From Trichostrongylus colubriformis (Eukaryota; Nematoda; Chromadorea; Rhabditida; Trichostrongylidae), in assembly GCA_963978905.1 (NCBI GenBank), contig OZ022257.1:12360509-12424508 (forward strand): DNA of 64,000 nt. Reading direction: 5' to 3'. This document shows positions 12,801 through 22,165 of this stretch, in pieces (the first letter of the stretch is position 1; each line of letters begins with the position of its first letter). Position numbers and translations under genes: made by a program. A model generated the notes under the pieces. It did no database searches and had not been told where the DNA came from. It saw only the letters and a program-made list of their open reading frames with translations.

Positions 12801-13131
12801 TTTCGAGATAAGTCACCATTTCACCTCATTCTCCACAACTCAATAATTCGAAGGGTGGGTGAATCAATATTGACAATCGATGTCGTACCGAGATCAACAA
12901 AATAAGTTTCATAGAGTCAGCACATAAATCAAAAACCGACAAGACAAAAGTTTTGGAGCACTGTCCACCCAAGAAATATTAAACCAATAAAAATAGTAAA
13001 TGGAAATAATATAGGAATCAAAGAAGTGGAAAGGAATGGCCACTCACGGGATCGTTAGTGGGCAGAACATCGTGCGCGATGTCGCGCCGCCGTTTGGAGG
13101 TTAGCACATGGTCGAACGACGGGACAGCCAT
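831..13131 (-). CDS. Mitochondrial Ca2+-binding aspartate/glutamate carrier (aralar/citrin, SLC25A12/13 family)
   Basis: Inner-membrane carrier exchanging aspartate for glutamate plus a proton, part of the malate-aspartate shuttle and regulated by calcium through N-terminal EF-hands. Exons in coding order: 13131-13048, 10933-10794, 10725-10594, 10474-10316, 8863-8777, 8619-8481, 7709-7548, 5504-5334, 4931-4751, 4688-4522, 4455-4381, 3045-2902, 2811-2667, 1963-1851, 1728-1672, 980-831 (TAG). All have GT/AG borders and compatible phases, giving about 701 residues against about 675 for the family. EF-hand-like loops include [13 protein letters not shown] and [13 protein letters not shown]. The three carrier signatures are [16 protein letters not shown] and PADVIKTR, and the C-terminal block contains [11 protein letters not shown]. 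The link from exon 1 to exon 2 is the least certain: the phase-matching acceptor at 10934 adds [10 protein letters not shown], while a nicer-looking acceptor at 10906 breaks phase. Introns are full of repeats. Identity is near certain; the first junction is inferred. Confidence 0.95.
1138..1308. repeat. MITE family A copy in the last aralar intron
   Basis: The left end reads CGTTCATACTTTATGC with GTGGCTGCGT inside it. The right end reads CACGCCCTGCCGCC then CCGCAAAGTATGAAAG, the inverted complement. The inner part carries the family's GCAGAGACG blocks. Confidence 0.65.
2215..2382. repeat. MITE family A copy in an aralar intron
   Basis: Begins ACCGCGTTCATACTTTGCGC, contains GCGTGGCTGC and its inverse GCAGCCACGCC, and has the same internal order as the copies at 1138 and 3500. 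The right end is degraded. Confidence 0.65.
3500..3672. repeat. MITE family A copy, best-preserved ends
   Basis: The left end ACCGCGTTCATACTTCACGC and the right end GTAAAGTATGAACGCGGCC are inverted partners, about 170 bp apart. GGCGTGGCTGC and GCAGCCATGCC form the subterminal pair. It lies in the large aralar intron between 3045 and 4381. Confidence 0.75.
3973..4280. repeat. MITE family C copy with long inverted ends
   Basis: About 80 bp at the left (TTGTATTTGCCTAATGTGGG then GCCGCATGC) recurs inverted at the right (TTAAGCAAATACAACATAAA). The outer part CGTGGACGATTCCTTAAAG matches other C copies. Confidence 0.65.
4990..5168. repeat. MITE family B: near-palindromic GCGATTTTGCGATTC repeat
   Basis: The left arm, TCAGACTTTGCGATTTT followed by short GCGATT repeats, is mirrored by the right arm, AATCGCAAATGGCAAAG then TCTGACGGC. 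The two CGCACG-rich centres also pair. A transcript could fold into one long hairpin. It sits in an aralar intron, 60 bp from the exon ending at 4931. Confidence 0.7.
6333..6414. repeat. Exact tandem duplication, two 41-bp units
   Basis: The unit beginning ACCAACTCTAGGTTAGTGAG and ending CAGTATTTTAG appears twice back to back without a mismatch, inside an aralar intron. Confidence 0.9.
6656..7530 (-). mobile_element. Internally deleted mariner element (TA target duplication)
   Basis: The ends are inverted repeats (GGTTGTCCCAAAAGTCTTGT on the left; GGGACAACC preceded by ACTTTT on the right) flanked by TA at 6654-6655 and 7531-7532. At 875 bp it is shorter than the usual about 1.3 kb. It is inserted on the minus strand in the aralar intron between 5504 and 7548. 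It carries the remains of a mariner transposase (separate entry). Confidence 0.92.
6726..7390 (-). pseudogene. Mariner transposase remnant
   Basis: The N-terminal part matches the helix-turn-helix of SETMAR-type mariner transposases ([28 protein letters not shown]). Further on, in a shifted frame, come LLHDDARSH and [11 protein letters not shown], carrying the second and third acidic positions of the DD34D triad. The first-aspartate region is missing between these parts, and a stop codon lies just before [10 protein letters not shown]. It is therefore non-functional; a trans-acting source would be needed for movement. Confidence 0.9.
8320..8455. repeat. MITE-like inverted repeat, family A2
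   Basis: The left end GCGTTCATACTTGGCGACAT is paired imperfectly with the right end GTGCCGCAGAGTATATC. It lies about 25 bp from the aralar exon that ends at 8481. Confidence 0.45.
9460..9870. repeat. MITE family C copy, about 410 bp
   Basis: The left end (CAATCGTCCACGGAGAAATG, then TTGCCTAATGTGGGCCGCAT) is repeated inverted at the right (GGCCCTTATTGGGCAG, then TTCCGTGGACGATTCCTAC). This is the longest-ended C copy. Confidence 0.75.
9915..9962. repeat. Terminal fragment of MITE family D
   Basis: The block GAATCCTCGATTTCCGGTGT followed by ACCCTG matches the right end of the family D element at 21494-21911. Confidence 0.5.
10945..11640. repeat. MITE family C copy with extra internal sequence
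   Basis: The left end TATTTATGTTGTATTTGCCC and the right end TTAGGCAAATACAACGTGAA are inverted partners about 600 bp apart. A short stretch with GGGCCGCATGRAAAATTTC is duplicated in direct orientation near 11005-11062. The outer right part again carries CCGTGGACGATTCC. Confidence 0.6.
11923..12022. repeat. Short inverted repeat, family A2
   Basis: The left GCGTTCATACTTGGCGATCG with GCGACTGACAC is mirrored by the right GGGTCAGTCGCGATTTGAC. It is about 100 bp long, in the first aralar intron. Confidence 0.5.
12535..12690. repeat. MITE family B copy
   Basis: The left GGCCGCCGTCAGACTTTGC and the right CGCAAGGTCTGGCGGTGGCC are inverted partners. The inner GCGGCATCGCAATTTTGCAC pairs with GTGCGATGCCGCAAAATCGC. 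Confidence 0.75.
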
Positions 13132-13147
13132 CTGCCTTCCCACTGAG

Positions 13148-13162
13148 CCAAAAGCTGAAAAT
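13148..13162 (-). other. Probable spliced-leader acceptor upstream of the aralar start
   Basis: On the minus strand, AAATTTTCAG lies 23 nt upstream of the ATG at 13131, with no coding exon visible before it. This is the usual nematode trans-splice arrangement. It could instead be a cis acceptor for a distant 5' UTR exon. Confidence 0.5.
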
Positions 13163-13254
13163 TTCAAGACGAGCATCAGAAGCCAATTCCTTCAGGCACA
13201 CATCAGTGGAACTTCACGTGAATCAAAAGTTCTGATAGCAGTGGATAAGAGGAA

Positions 13255-13520
13255 TTGTATGGAAACTATTAAAACCTTCTAAGAAGGAGAAACACTGTGA
13301 AAAACGTGAGCTGTGATTACACCGTGAAAAAAACGTGAATTATAAGAAATAAGCAAGCAAATAACAGTCAAAAGACCAAAAATGGCTGAGTTATTTAAAA
13401 GCAGCATCTGTTCGTGAATATTCCTATTAAAACTTCTTAGTAGGAGGAAGCTGTGAAAACGTGAATTGTAAAAAAAGGCAAATAACAATTTTGCAAAAGA
13501 GCAAAAATGGTTGAGCGATG
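13255..13520. repeat. Diverged tandem duplication
   Basis: Two similar segments lie about 160 bp apart, each with a TTCTTAG/AAGGAGG-like start, GTGAAAACGTGAATTGTA, GCAAATAACA and GCAAAAATGGTTGAG-like blocks. It lies upstream of the aralar start. No coding potential is seen. Confidence 0.5.
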
Positions 13521-13844
13521 TAAAACTAACACCCAATCAGAAATATTATAAGAAGAACAGATGAATAGGGTATGAAAAGAGGAATGGTTTTCGGAAATCA
13601 CGAAAACTAATAGCAACTTGGAAAGGTTTTCGATATGAAATGTCCCTACAATAAGATTGCGACTATGTCACTCATTATCTCTATGGATCGATGTAGATCA
13701 CTTTGAACATAAATATCTGCCATTTTCGTAAGACACAAAGTACATCACGTTTTCAAGTGAACTCTAGAGCTGGATCAATTCCTCCAAATTCACTACACGA
13801 TTAAAATTCTGACAGAATATGAGATCGACCCAAAGCATAAAACG

Positions 13845-14345
13845 AAGATGGAGAATTATCAGAATTTGTAGGTAAAGTGAATGAGTTCTACCAGTGTGCA
13901 TTAAAAAGACCGGTAGGAGGCGATTTTGACCTACGGTAAATACTTGCAGTTCATTCAGCTTGCCGCAGTTGCACACACGATACCTTGCCGAGACATTAAG
14001 TGTTAATTCAATGGAAATTTTCATCATAAATTCGTTTTCTACTTTTTCACTCACACTCCCTTTCACTGTTTCACTTAATTGTTGCTGTTTGCTGTTTCAC
14101 TTGTTTCACATCGTCACGGATGAAATCCAGTTCGTCCTACGCGACGACAAATAACAGTGGCGTTAGCCCGCCTGAAGCGTGGAGTTCGACGTGAAGCGCT
14201 AGAGCCCCATTAGAGCCCTAAAGACGCACTTTTTAACACCAGTGTCACTACACATTATCTTTTCGTTTGTTTACGGAGGATTGTGGTTCCAAATACGCTT
14301 TCCTTCCTTGCCCCCTTTTCGGTGCCTTCAAAGAACACTTGGCTA
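13845..14345 (+). repeat. Dispersed repeat family E copy
   Basis: It shares an ordered series of blocks with 17640-18125 and 30840-31262: CATTAAA(A)AGACCGG, a CCGCA-GCACAC block, a T-rich stretch with GTTGCTGT, a CATCGTCACGGATGAA-like block, GCGACGACA, then TTTGTTTAC and a CCTTTCGG-like end. Confidence 0.55.
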
Positions 14346-15349
14346 TTAGACGGTGCACTAACGTATTGACACCGCACGGGAAACGTAGCATGGGACCGTA
14401 AAAATTTTCATATAAAGTGCTTTATGTGCTCAATATTAGTTTATGAAACAAGGTTCACTTGAGAAAAGACCCAAAAAGACCCCAGATTACAGCGAGTAAC
14501 CCAAAAATGGGCAACAAAAACGAGCGCGATCAATGAGCGTATGTGCATGTACTCACTATGTACATTCATACGACGACGAGACATCCGCAGTCGATAACAT
14601 ACAGCACTCCAGATTGCTCTGCTGCTCTCGAACTGTGCATCTACAGTCCTTTTTCTTTGATTTAGAATTCTCGTGCTTTCCTCGAAGAGCGAGTAAATCC
14701 TATTCGGCGGAAATGATGACTGGGGAGAAGTTCCCGGCATTGAGCCCTGTTCACGCTTGTTGGAAAGGAAATGAAGCCAAGATATGAGAGCGCTCAAAAT
14801 CAGGAAGCCTCAACTTTAGAATGAGAAGAAATCGATAAGCCCACTAATTGTTCCAGAATGAAATGATCCCTCGATGAACAAACGCATTTTTTTTTACATT
14901 CAGTTCCGGATCATAATTAATCATTTTGAAAAAAATTTGAAAATTGAGAGTACACGATAAATATGAAAATTAAAGAAAATAAATAAGTGGAAGGATATTA
15001 AATACATATCAAAATACCTGCACGTGTTAACGAGGAGAAAAGAGAAAACTAATTTAAAAGCGTACAAAGAAAATTACTACAATTCCCATTCACTGTGAAT
15101 GATGTCTTCAATGAGAGATCCGAGAAGGGCGCAATGAAAGACGACCCATGGCAAAGGGTCAAAAAAGCCAGCACAAGATTCGGTTGGAAAGCAGCAGGCG
15201 GGCATGTGATAGGCACGCGACCTTGTCCGACCGAATTACGGGAACCCGCGGTGTTTATTGGTCTTATCAATATAGTAGCTTCAGAGAGTATACACATGAG
15301 GAAAAAAACTTTTCTGAAGATTTTTTGTAGATGCTTTGATTTTTGATAG

Positions 15350-15494
15350 CTGCTGATTTTCCCCGCAGCCCGCGATACGAAAGTTGTTACAAGTGAGCTG
15401 AGTTATGATCAAAAGCTTCGGTCTCGGACGGGACTCGAACCCGCACTCCATGCTTTCCGGGCATATGTGCTAATCCATCGCACTACCGGGACCC
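15350..15494 (-). mobile_element. tRNA-derived SINE copy 1
   Basis: The head (15420-15494, minus strand) looks like a tRNA: acceptor stem GGTCCCG/CGAGACC with one mismatch, D stem GTGC/GCAC, an anticodon-type stem with a 7-nt loop, and T arm GCGGGTTCGAGTCCCGT. The A box TAGTGCGATGG (15475-15485) and B box GGTTCGAGTCC (15431-15441) fit a pol III internal promoter. Position 33 is C rather than T and there is no long serine variable arm, so a working tRNA is unlikely. The same non-tRNA tail (AAGCTTTTGATCATAACTCA, then CGCGGGCTGCGG) follows copy 3. Confidence 0.7.
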
Positions 15495-15576
15495 CTCTCA
15501 CCTTCACTCGGCTTCTGAATGATATATTTAGCATAGCTTATCAGCTATAATGCGTTGCGAGAGAAAATAACGAGAG

Positions 15577-15655
15577 CATGGAGTGTGCGGGTTCGAGTCC
15601 CACCCGAGATTGAAGCTTTTGGTCACAACTCAACATACTTGTAACAGCTCTTTGT
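15577..15655 (+). mobile_element. tRNA-derived SINE copy 2, 5'-truncated and inverted
   Basis: Carries the second half of the tRNA-like head (GTGCGGGTTCGAGTCCCAC) followed by the shared tail GAAGCTTTTGGTCACAACTC and ACTTGTAACAGC. It lies 80 bp from copy 1 in opposite orientation, so together they form an inverted repeat. Confidence 0.65.
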
Positions 15656-17639
15656 GAAATTATACAGGAGAATGCAATCAATGGAGCTATCAGGTGCTTA
15701 ACCTTGAAATTTTTGTTATCAATTTACTCCACTTGTTTACATGCACTCCACACGGTATTTTCAATACCTTTTTACCACTGATAACAAATCAGCAGCTATC
15801 GATTCCATACTATGCTCAGGACATGAATCACCATTTTATCATGCATCCCTCAATTTTTCAGGGACTCACATATCACAAAAAATTCAAAGTCTCTGGGTTA
15901 ACTACATGCACACCGCCTTTTAAGCCCGAAATATTTATTTCATTCAATATTTTTTTAATAGTGATGAATAGTAAGTCAACAGCTCAATAAACAACATATG
16001 AATAATAATAAATAATAAGAAGGACAATGCGCATTCATCTACCACCACAATTCTTGATGGAACTAGAATGCGCGGCGTATTCAACAAGGGTTTAATCAAC
16101 ACGAAACTCCTTTTATTGATTAATAAGGTAATTTTTACAACTATTATATCAATAAGCAAATTGAACGCCACTGTGAAAACTAGGTCGAAACACTTTCAAA
16201 TTGCCCACAGACTCTTAGAGAAACTTTTGAACTGAAATTTCTGAACAATGATATTATTTCAGTTTTTTTCAAACTGATTCATGCACCTGGACAAATATCT
16301 CTACTTTTTTGCCCACGGTACGACGTTCTCTGACAAACACAACAGATATAGAGCAGAGCACACTGAGAACGTGTAATCAACGCCAAAGAACATCCGAGAT
16401 TTGCACTGTTTTGTAAGAAAGACGTCACCAGCATAGTACAGATTAAGGGCAGTGATAGGGGTATGGGGGCCATCTATGGAAAGATCATCGATTATGAAGG
16501 TAAAGGTGCTTATGTTGGTAGTACGAAAGTGAAGAGAAAAGGAACAAAATGGGCAAAAACCCAAGAAATAAGACCTCTTCCCGCCGTTTTTTCCCAAAAG
16601 GAGCGGGTCATGCCGAAAAGAGGGGCGGGCTGAGATAAAACAAGTGGCAGCTGTTGAAGAAGACGGCTCTTACAAAACCAGGGGACTCTTTTTCTCATCA
16701 GAAATTTCGTCACATATAGCCTTCTCAGACCCCTAGCATTCATTTGCTATCACTATCTTTGAAAAAGCCAATAGACCGAGATTTACCACTACATCTATGG
16801 CATTTTCGACTTGTATTGGGAATAGCCTAGGCTATCCGAGTGCCAAAATACCATCCACATATACCATAAACCCTCCCTCTCTCCTCAAAAACCCTGCCGT
16901 TCAGCGTCCATTTATGGACTGATAAGTCCACATGGTTTAATGGGACAATCGGCAACTTTTCCAGGGTGCGTGCAGATATGACAGCGAATCGCGTGGCCGT
17001 CCGCTGCGAGCGGCGCGGCGGGTGCGAGTGCCAGTGGCAGGGCATGGCAGCCTTCAAGCGAGGCAGTGTGGCATGAGTGGAAGCGCAGACGTAAGACAGT
17101 CACGCTCGGCCGGCTCCCAAGGGCAATCGATACGGCGAGTCATACTGGTGGCGCCGCGAAGCGATTCGCTGTCATATCTGCACACACCCACTTTTCTATG
17201 AGTGGATTTCGAGAGGAGTTGTTGAAAATTATCGAAAGGTGAGTGTGCGATGTAGCAGATTTCAATGACACAAATACTGATCCTAGCTCAGAACCCCAAA
17301 AGAGCGAAACGCCCTTGGATTGCACCTCTCTCCTCCCAAGTTCAGTGTGGTGGCAGTAATTCACTGAAACCAGGAGGCAAATAGAACATCGAAGGTGATG
17401 TGTTGCCAATTGTACACACTCGATAAATGCACTTACACGGCTCATCATTGGGTGTATAGATAAATCAGATGGCATTCATAAACACCGTAACGTGCGAAAC
17501 AGAAGTACCTGAGAGAGTAGCGAAGAGCTCAAAACCTAATGCCTGCATAGTGAGTATTGTAGGTGACTGTTGAGCGGTTTAGAAGACAAGGAATATGTAA
17601 TTAACCTTTCCTCGATGCGATGAGAGAACAGATAGTGGT

Positions 17640-18125
17640 CGTTGCTTTCAAAAATGAATACAAAACGCAACGGTAGAGATCCACATTAAAGACACCGGGA
17701 GGAGGGCAATTTTGCTTTACGGTATGGGAGGACGGTGGCCGCAATGCACACGTGACACTTTGCCAGACGTTGAAAGGAATTAATTAGGTCTTAGTTGTAA
17801 TCACACTTTTTTCTCCGCTTTCGCTTTTTCTTTATTTGATTGCTTTACTTATTTGTTGCTGTGTGTGTTTCATTTATTTCGCATCATCACGAATGAATGA
17901 ATACACTCTTCGAGACGACAAAGGACATCTGTACAGCGGACAACTCGAAAAGTCAGTGTGTTGGATGGGAATGTGATGCGAATACACACCACAGCGCCAC
18001 GCTTGAATCCGGGTTTTTCCACGGATTATCGCTTCCATCTTTGAATGTTCGTTACAAAATAGTCACTTCTTTGCATCTTTCTCTTTCTTCGGACCCCTTC
18101 CGGTTCCTTTGACCATAATTATTGG
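17640..18125 (+). repeat. Dispersed repeat family E copy
   Basis: Follows the same block order as the copy at 13845. Its 3' part (17930-18120) is matched in inverse orientation by 47925-48105, including CCCCTTCCGGTTCCTTT and ACACACCACAGCGCC-like blocks. Confidence 0.6.
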
Positions 18126-18539
18126 CTCAAGTGTGATCTTCCTCGGCCATTGATGATTAAATACTACCACAAATAGTGATGACAAAAGAATATCATTATG
18201 AAACCATCTAAATTCTGGGTTTTCAGCCGCAGTAGAAACCATTTTGCCGAAATACATGCAGATCAATAGAACACCGAAGGCACCCATGGAGAGCATCACT
18301 TATACTGCTTTCTGAAACATAGGAGCGTAGTGTTTACTCGCCAATTCCCTTCGTATAAAATGCTTCATCGCAGTGATAGAAAAATGGGTAAGAAAAAGTT
18401 ATGTGTCGAGGTAACAGAACAAACGAGTGATAACCTCACCCTTTGGTAGGACCCAATTTTGTCTCGCAAAAGACGAAGAAAAATGGTCACGTCACAAACT
18501 TAGGAATGACCAGAGCAACAACAAGAAAATACACCAAGG

Positions 18540-18713
18540 CTGCGTTCATACTCAGTGGCAGCAGTGCGTGGCCGCGTTCACAGGCAGCGAGGCAGAGTGG
18601 CATGGAGGAGGTGCAAAGATGACGAAGGTAACAAGACAGGGTGTCACAGGCAGAAACGCAGAGACACTCAGCCGTGCTCTACCGCCGGCACCGCAAACTA
18701 TAAACACGGCCTA
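18540..18713. repeat. MITE family A copy
   Basis: Left TGCGTTCATACTCAGTGGC, right CCGCAAACTATAAACACGGCC; internal GCAGCGAGGCAGAGTGGCAT and CAGAGACACTCAGCCGTG as in other A copies. Confidence 0.65.
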
Positions 18714-19436
18714 ACACGTCTATTACCTAGGATGTTACATGATGTGTGCAAGCGAAACCGGTCTCCCGCGGTGAAACTAAACGATTTCTGGTCTAATAAG
18801 TTTCCGTCGCTGATGTCATCGACCAGCAAAAAACGGAAGAAATCACTCGAGTGAGCAGGTTATTTGTAAACGTGGATCGAATTATTGATTCCCCACCGTG
18901 CGGACTGTTCCGAAAGTAAAGCCGTACCTAAATGATTCACGTGAAATTGACCAGCTGCAGCTGGGTGATTCTATAACCCAAAAGGTCTTTACACAGGGTA
19001 TCGTTCTATAACAGTTGACAACGAAAAAAGAATAAAAGGTAAATGCATTCAGCATTGACAAATTCCTATGTGAGATTTTTGGAATGCGCCACGCATATCA
19101 CGATATTCAGAACTGTTGTAGCAATTGAATGCGATTCCTTAAGTACAATAGTAACTCGTTAGGGCCACTAGTCCTAGGGATCGGCGTTTTTACCCTCCAA
19201 AAAAACTTGTATCAATTCACCCGCCTGGGGGAATGGTTGCCTTGTCGGGCATTGGTCCGAGGTTTGACCTCCAACGAAAGCGGCTCAATTAGTCACTTCA
19301 CGGTGTTACAGAGTTGGAGGAGGGGGAATTGACAAAAGCATAAGTCGTGCCCGATTTCTGCTTATAGGCACTCTCAAGGTTATTTTATGCCTAGATACAG
19401 CTAACTAGCTAAGAAAACGACTGAACTATTCCATTA

Positions 19437-20795
19437 GGGTAAGGTATTGCGAGCGGAAACTGATATTCGAAACCGAAAACGTCAAAAATAACTGTGAAAT
19501 TATTTCTAGGTTAAAGTCTGTCACCCAATGTTGACATAAAGGAAAAAACATTCCATTAGAATATCACTAAAATTCGCTTCAACTAGACTAATGAACTACT
19601 TACGCGTATTCGCCTAAGCCTAGAGAAAAAACATCTCCTTTCCCAGGGCCTAGTCTGATGGAAAAAAGCACGAATTCGCTTCATCAGAATCGTTTGTATG
19701 CAGAATTCGAACCCGATTCGACTAGCGCTATGCCTACTCTGCGCTCTAGCCACAGCGATAGAGACGCAGAGCGTGCACTGGCCCCGCCCTAACCCCAGTA
19801 GCACCCACTACACCACCTCCCCGAGTGATGACAGCTTTAAAAAAGGCTTTTGGCTATAAATGAAGATAGACATATCATATTAGTCAAGAAATCGCACAGA
19901 AAGAACGACTATCGATAATCATATCGCACCACAACACTTCGACGGAATATAGCGACGCTGATAAAAAGTGCTGATGACATTTAATTTGATCAGAGCAATC
20001 GATGACGGCGATCAAAACACCTATCACACCAGCAGCTGAAGAGTTTAAAATGCATTGAACAACCATTGCAGGAGTACAGATCAAGAAATTCCGAAATAGC
20101 GCTATTTGTAATGTGGGGGCGGGGGAGGGGGTATTTCTGGAAAATCTGCATGCCAGCGCAACTGGAAGAGTTCACTTAAGCGACTAGGGACAAGATGAAG
20201 AACTAATGGAGAATGATTAAATCACTTCTTCCACCCCCACCCCCCCCCCCCTCTACCCCCTCCCCTCTCCTACTCTCCCACTCAAATTCACGTATACGGA
20301 ATACATAGACCGACACTTAATGAGGTATTCGTTGAAGATCTCATCGAACTAAAAATACCGAGGAGAAGAAAAAAGCGAAAAAAGACTAGTGGACTCCACA
20401 GAAGCCCCCCCCCCCCTCCCGGGAAATCTCATCTAGCACTGAGGACCGCCTTTAACCCTGCAGACATAGGTGGTGATCCCTTGTTGTTTATTTTATCGAC
20501 CGGATCATAGCGCATCGACCACCTGTTTTGTGGATTCAAAAAAAAACAGGAAACCAGTACGACATGACACTTCGTTGAAGATCTCGATCAAGCCAAATGA
20601 AACCACAGACAAAGAAAAATCGAAAAAAACCCTCAAAAATCATAATTTCAATAAAGGAAATTGATGCAAAAATCACGGTAGGGCAAGGTACCACGAGCAG
20701 AAACTGATATTCGAAACTGAAAACGTTAAAAACTACTGTGAGATTATTTCTATGATGAAGTCTGTCACCCAGCTAACATAAAGGAAAAAATTCTA
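19437..20795. repeat. Pair of about 115-bp direct repeats 1.24 kb apart
   Basis: 19437-19553 and 20681-20795 both run GGYAAGGTAYYRCGAGC, AAACTGATATTCGAAAC, GAAAACGT, ATTATTTCTA, AGTCTGTCACCCA, ACATAAAGGAAAAAA. A second smaller pair lies inside (20310-20387 and 20558-20631, both with CGTTGAAGATCTC and AAAGCGAAAAAA-type ends). It could be a segmental duplication or the ends of an unrecognised element. Confidence 0.6.
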
Positions 20796-21493
20796 TAAAA
20801 CGCCTTTCCCACACAGAGGTAGGCTGGCTCCTTGGCGCCTAATTGATCGATTGAGCGGTTTACTTGGAGTCTCCGCCCATGACCCGTCCAACTTTTCACA
20901 TTTCGAAGAAGCAGAGATGAAAGAGCAAATGACTGCGGTGGGTTGGTGAAAAACCGTTTCGCGCTTGCTCTTTACAAAAGATCGTTTATAGGAAATCGAA
21001 AGATTCGCGAAATTGTTGGTCGTTGTTTATTTGTCAATCATGACCTGTAGGTATCATTAAAAATTGATTGCTTAAAAAACATTACCGAAAACAACTTCAC
21101 AAATAGAATTTGATTCTTTACGATTTGCCCGTGTCCTATTGACCCTTTTAAAAGCTATCAACCGATCTGTGATTATGAATAGGATAATAGAGTCCATAAT
21201 CAGCATCTGAAATTTCTAAAGCATTGAAATGGAAGTATTTTGTTTCACGCGAAGTTCAGTTGAGGATTTTATGAATTCTGAGATATAACTTCATTCCTAC
21301 GAAATAAACTAAGCGGCACTTGTTGTTCCTGTTCATTGATTACAGCACAATGACGACGCCAGTAAACAAGATGGGTGGTCCAGTTTAAACTGCAGTGGAT
21401 TTCGGTCCACTACAGTTCTATTAAAGGAGCTATAGAGGCCCCATGTGGATACTATAGCAGAAGCACGGTCAAGTATTGCTGCGCATCATTGAC

Positions 21494-21911
21494 AAGGTAC
21501 ACCGGGAGTCGAAGAGATCGTATTTGGCGGGCGTGATGGGGAAGGGGGAGGAGGGGGCACACCCAGGTGTCGAGGAATGACTGCTTCAGTACGACCCCCT
21601 CCCCCTCAACGGGAACCCAAATACGACCCCCCTCTCAACACCTACTATAATACATAACCTCTACAGATCAGTAATTATTGCCGATCGCATAGCATTGTTA
21701 GGTATTTTAATGCTGTAATTTTTGTGATCACTCAATATCAATCATATTTGCTGTTGAGTGATCACAAATACATAACCGGGTCAGCTGACGGCACTTTCCG
21801 CTGATCATCTAGTCTGGGACCATTGCTAATCTCTACAGCCTCCCCCCATCCCGTCCATCAGATATGACCCCCTGTCGAGGGATCTTCGACTCCCGGTGTA
21901 CCCTGGGGGTC
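21494..21911. repeat. MITE family D, most complete copy
   Basis: The left GGTACACCGGGAGTCGAAGA and the right TCTTCGACTCCCGGTGTACC are inverted repeats about 400 bp apart. The inner part is rich in C tracts and carries TCAGTACGACCCC and AATACGACCCCC blocks seen in other copies. Confidence 0.75.
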
Positions 21912-22165
21912 GTAATAGTAGAAGTCAGCCATGGCCCCAGGCTAGATTATAAGAGGAACGTGCTGACAGCTGCCCCGATTATGTAAGTAAATATTAGTGA
22001 ATTTGGGTGATCAACACAAAATTATAGTATAAAATATTTATTAATATTATGCAATCGGCAACAGCCGCAATAATTGTTGATTCTGTAGAGGTTATATAGA
22101 TGTTGAAAGGGGCCGTGTTTGGGTCCTCGTTGAGGGGGGGGGGACGGGTCGTACTGGAGCAGCCA
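21580..22165. repeat. Inverted repeat overlapping family D
   Basis: The arm TAACCTCTACAGATCAGTAA followed by TTATTGCCGATCGCAT (21653-21690) recurs inverted near 22055-22100. The C-tract block with AGTACGACCCCC is mirrored at 22120-22165 as GGGTCGTACT. Confidence 0.6.
21728..21769. repeat. Perfect 12-bp stem hairpin
   Basis: GTGATCACTCAA and TTGAGTGATCAC are exact inverse complements around an 18-nt loop, inside the family D copy. Confidence 0.7.

Noticed and set aside
15420..15494. Functional tRNA gene
   Set aside because: The cloverleaf is incomplete (acceptor mismatch, C at position 33, no serine-type variable arm for a GGA anticodon) and the same tail follows another copy, which fits a SINE.
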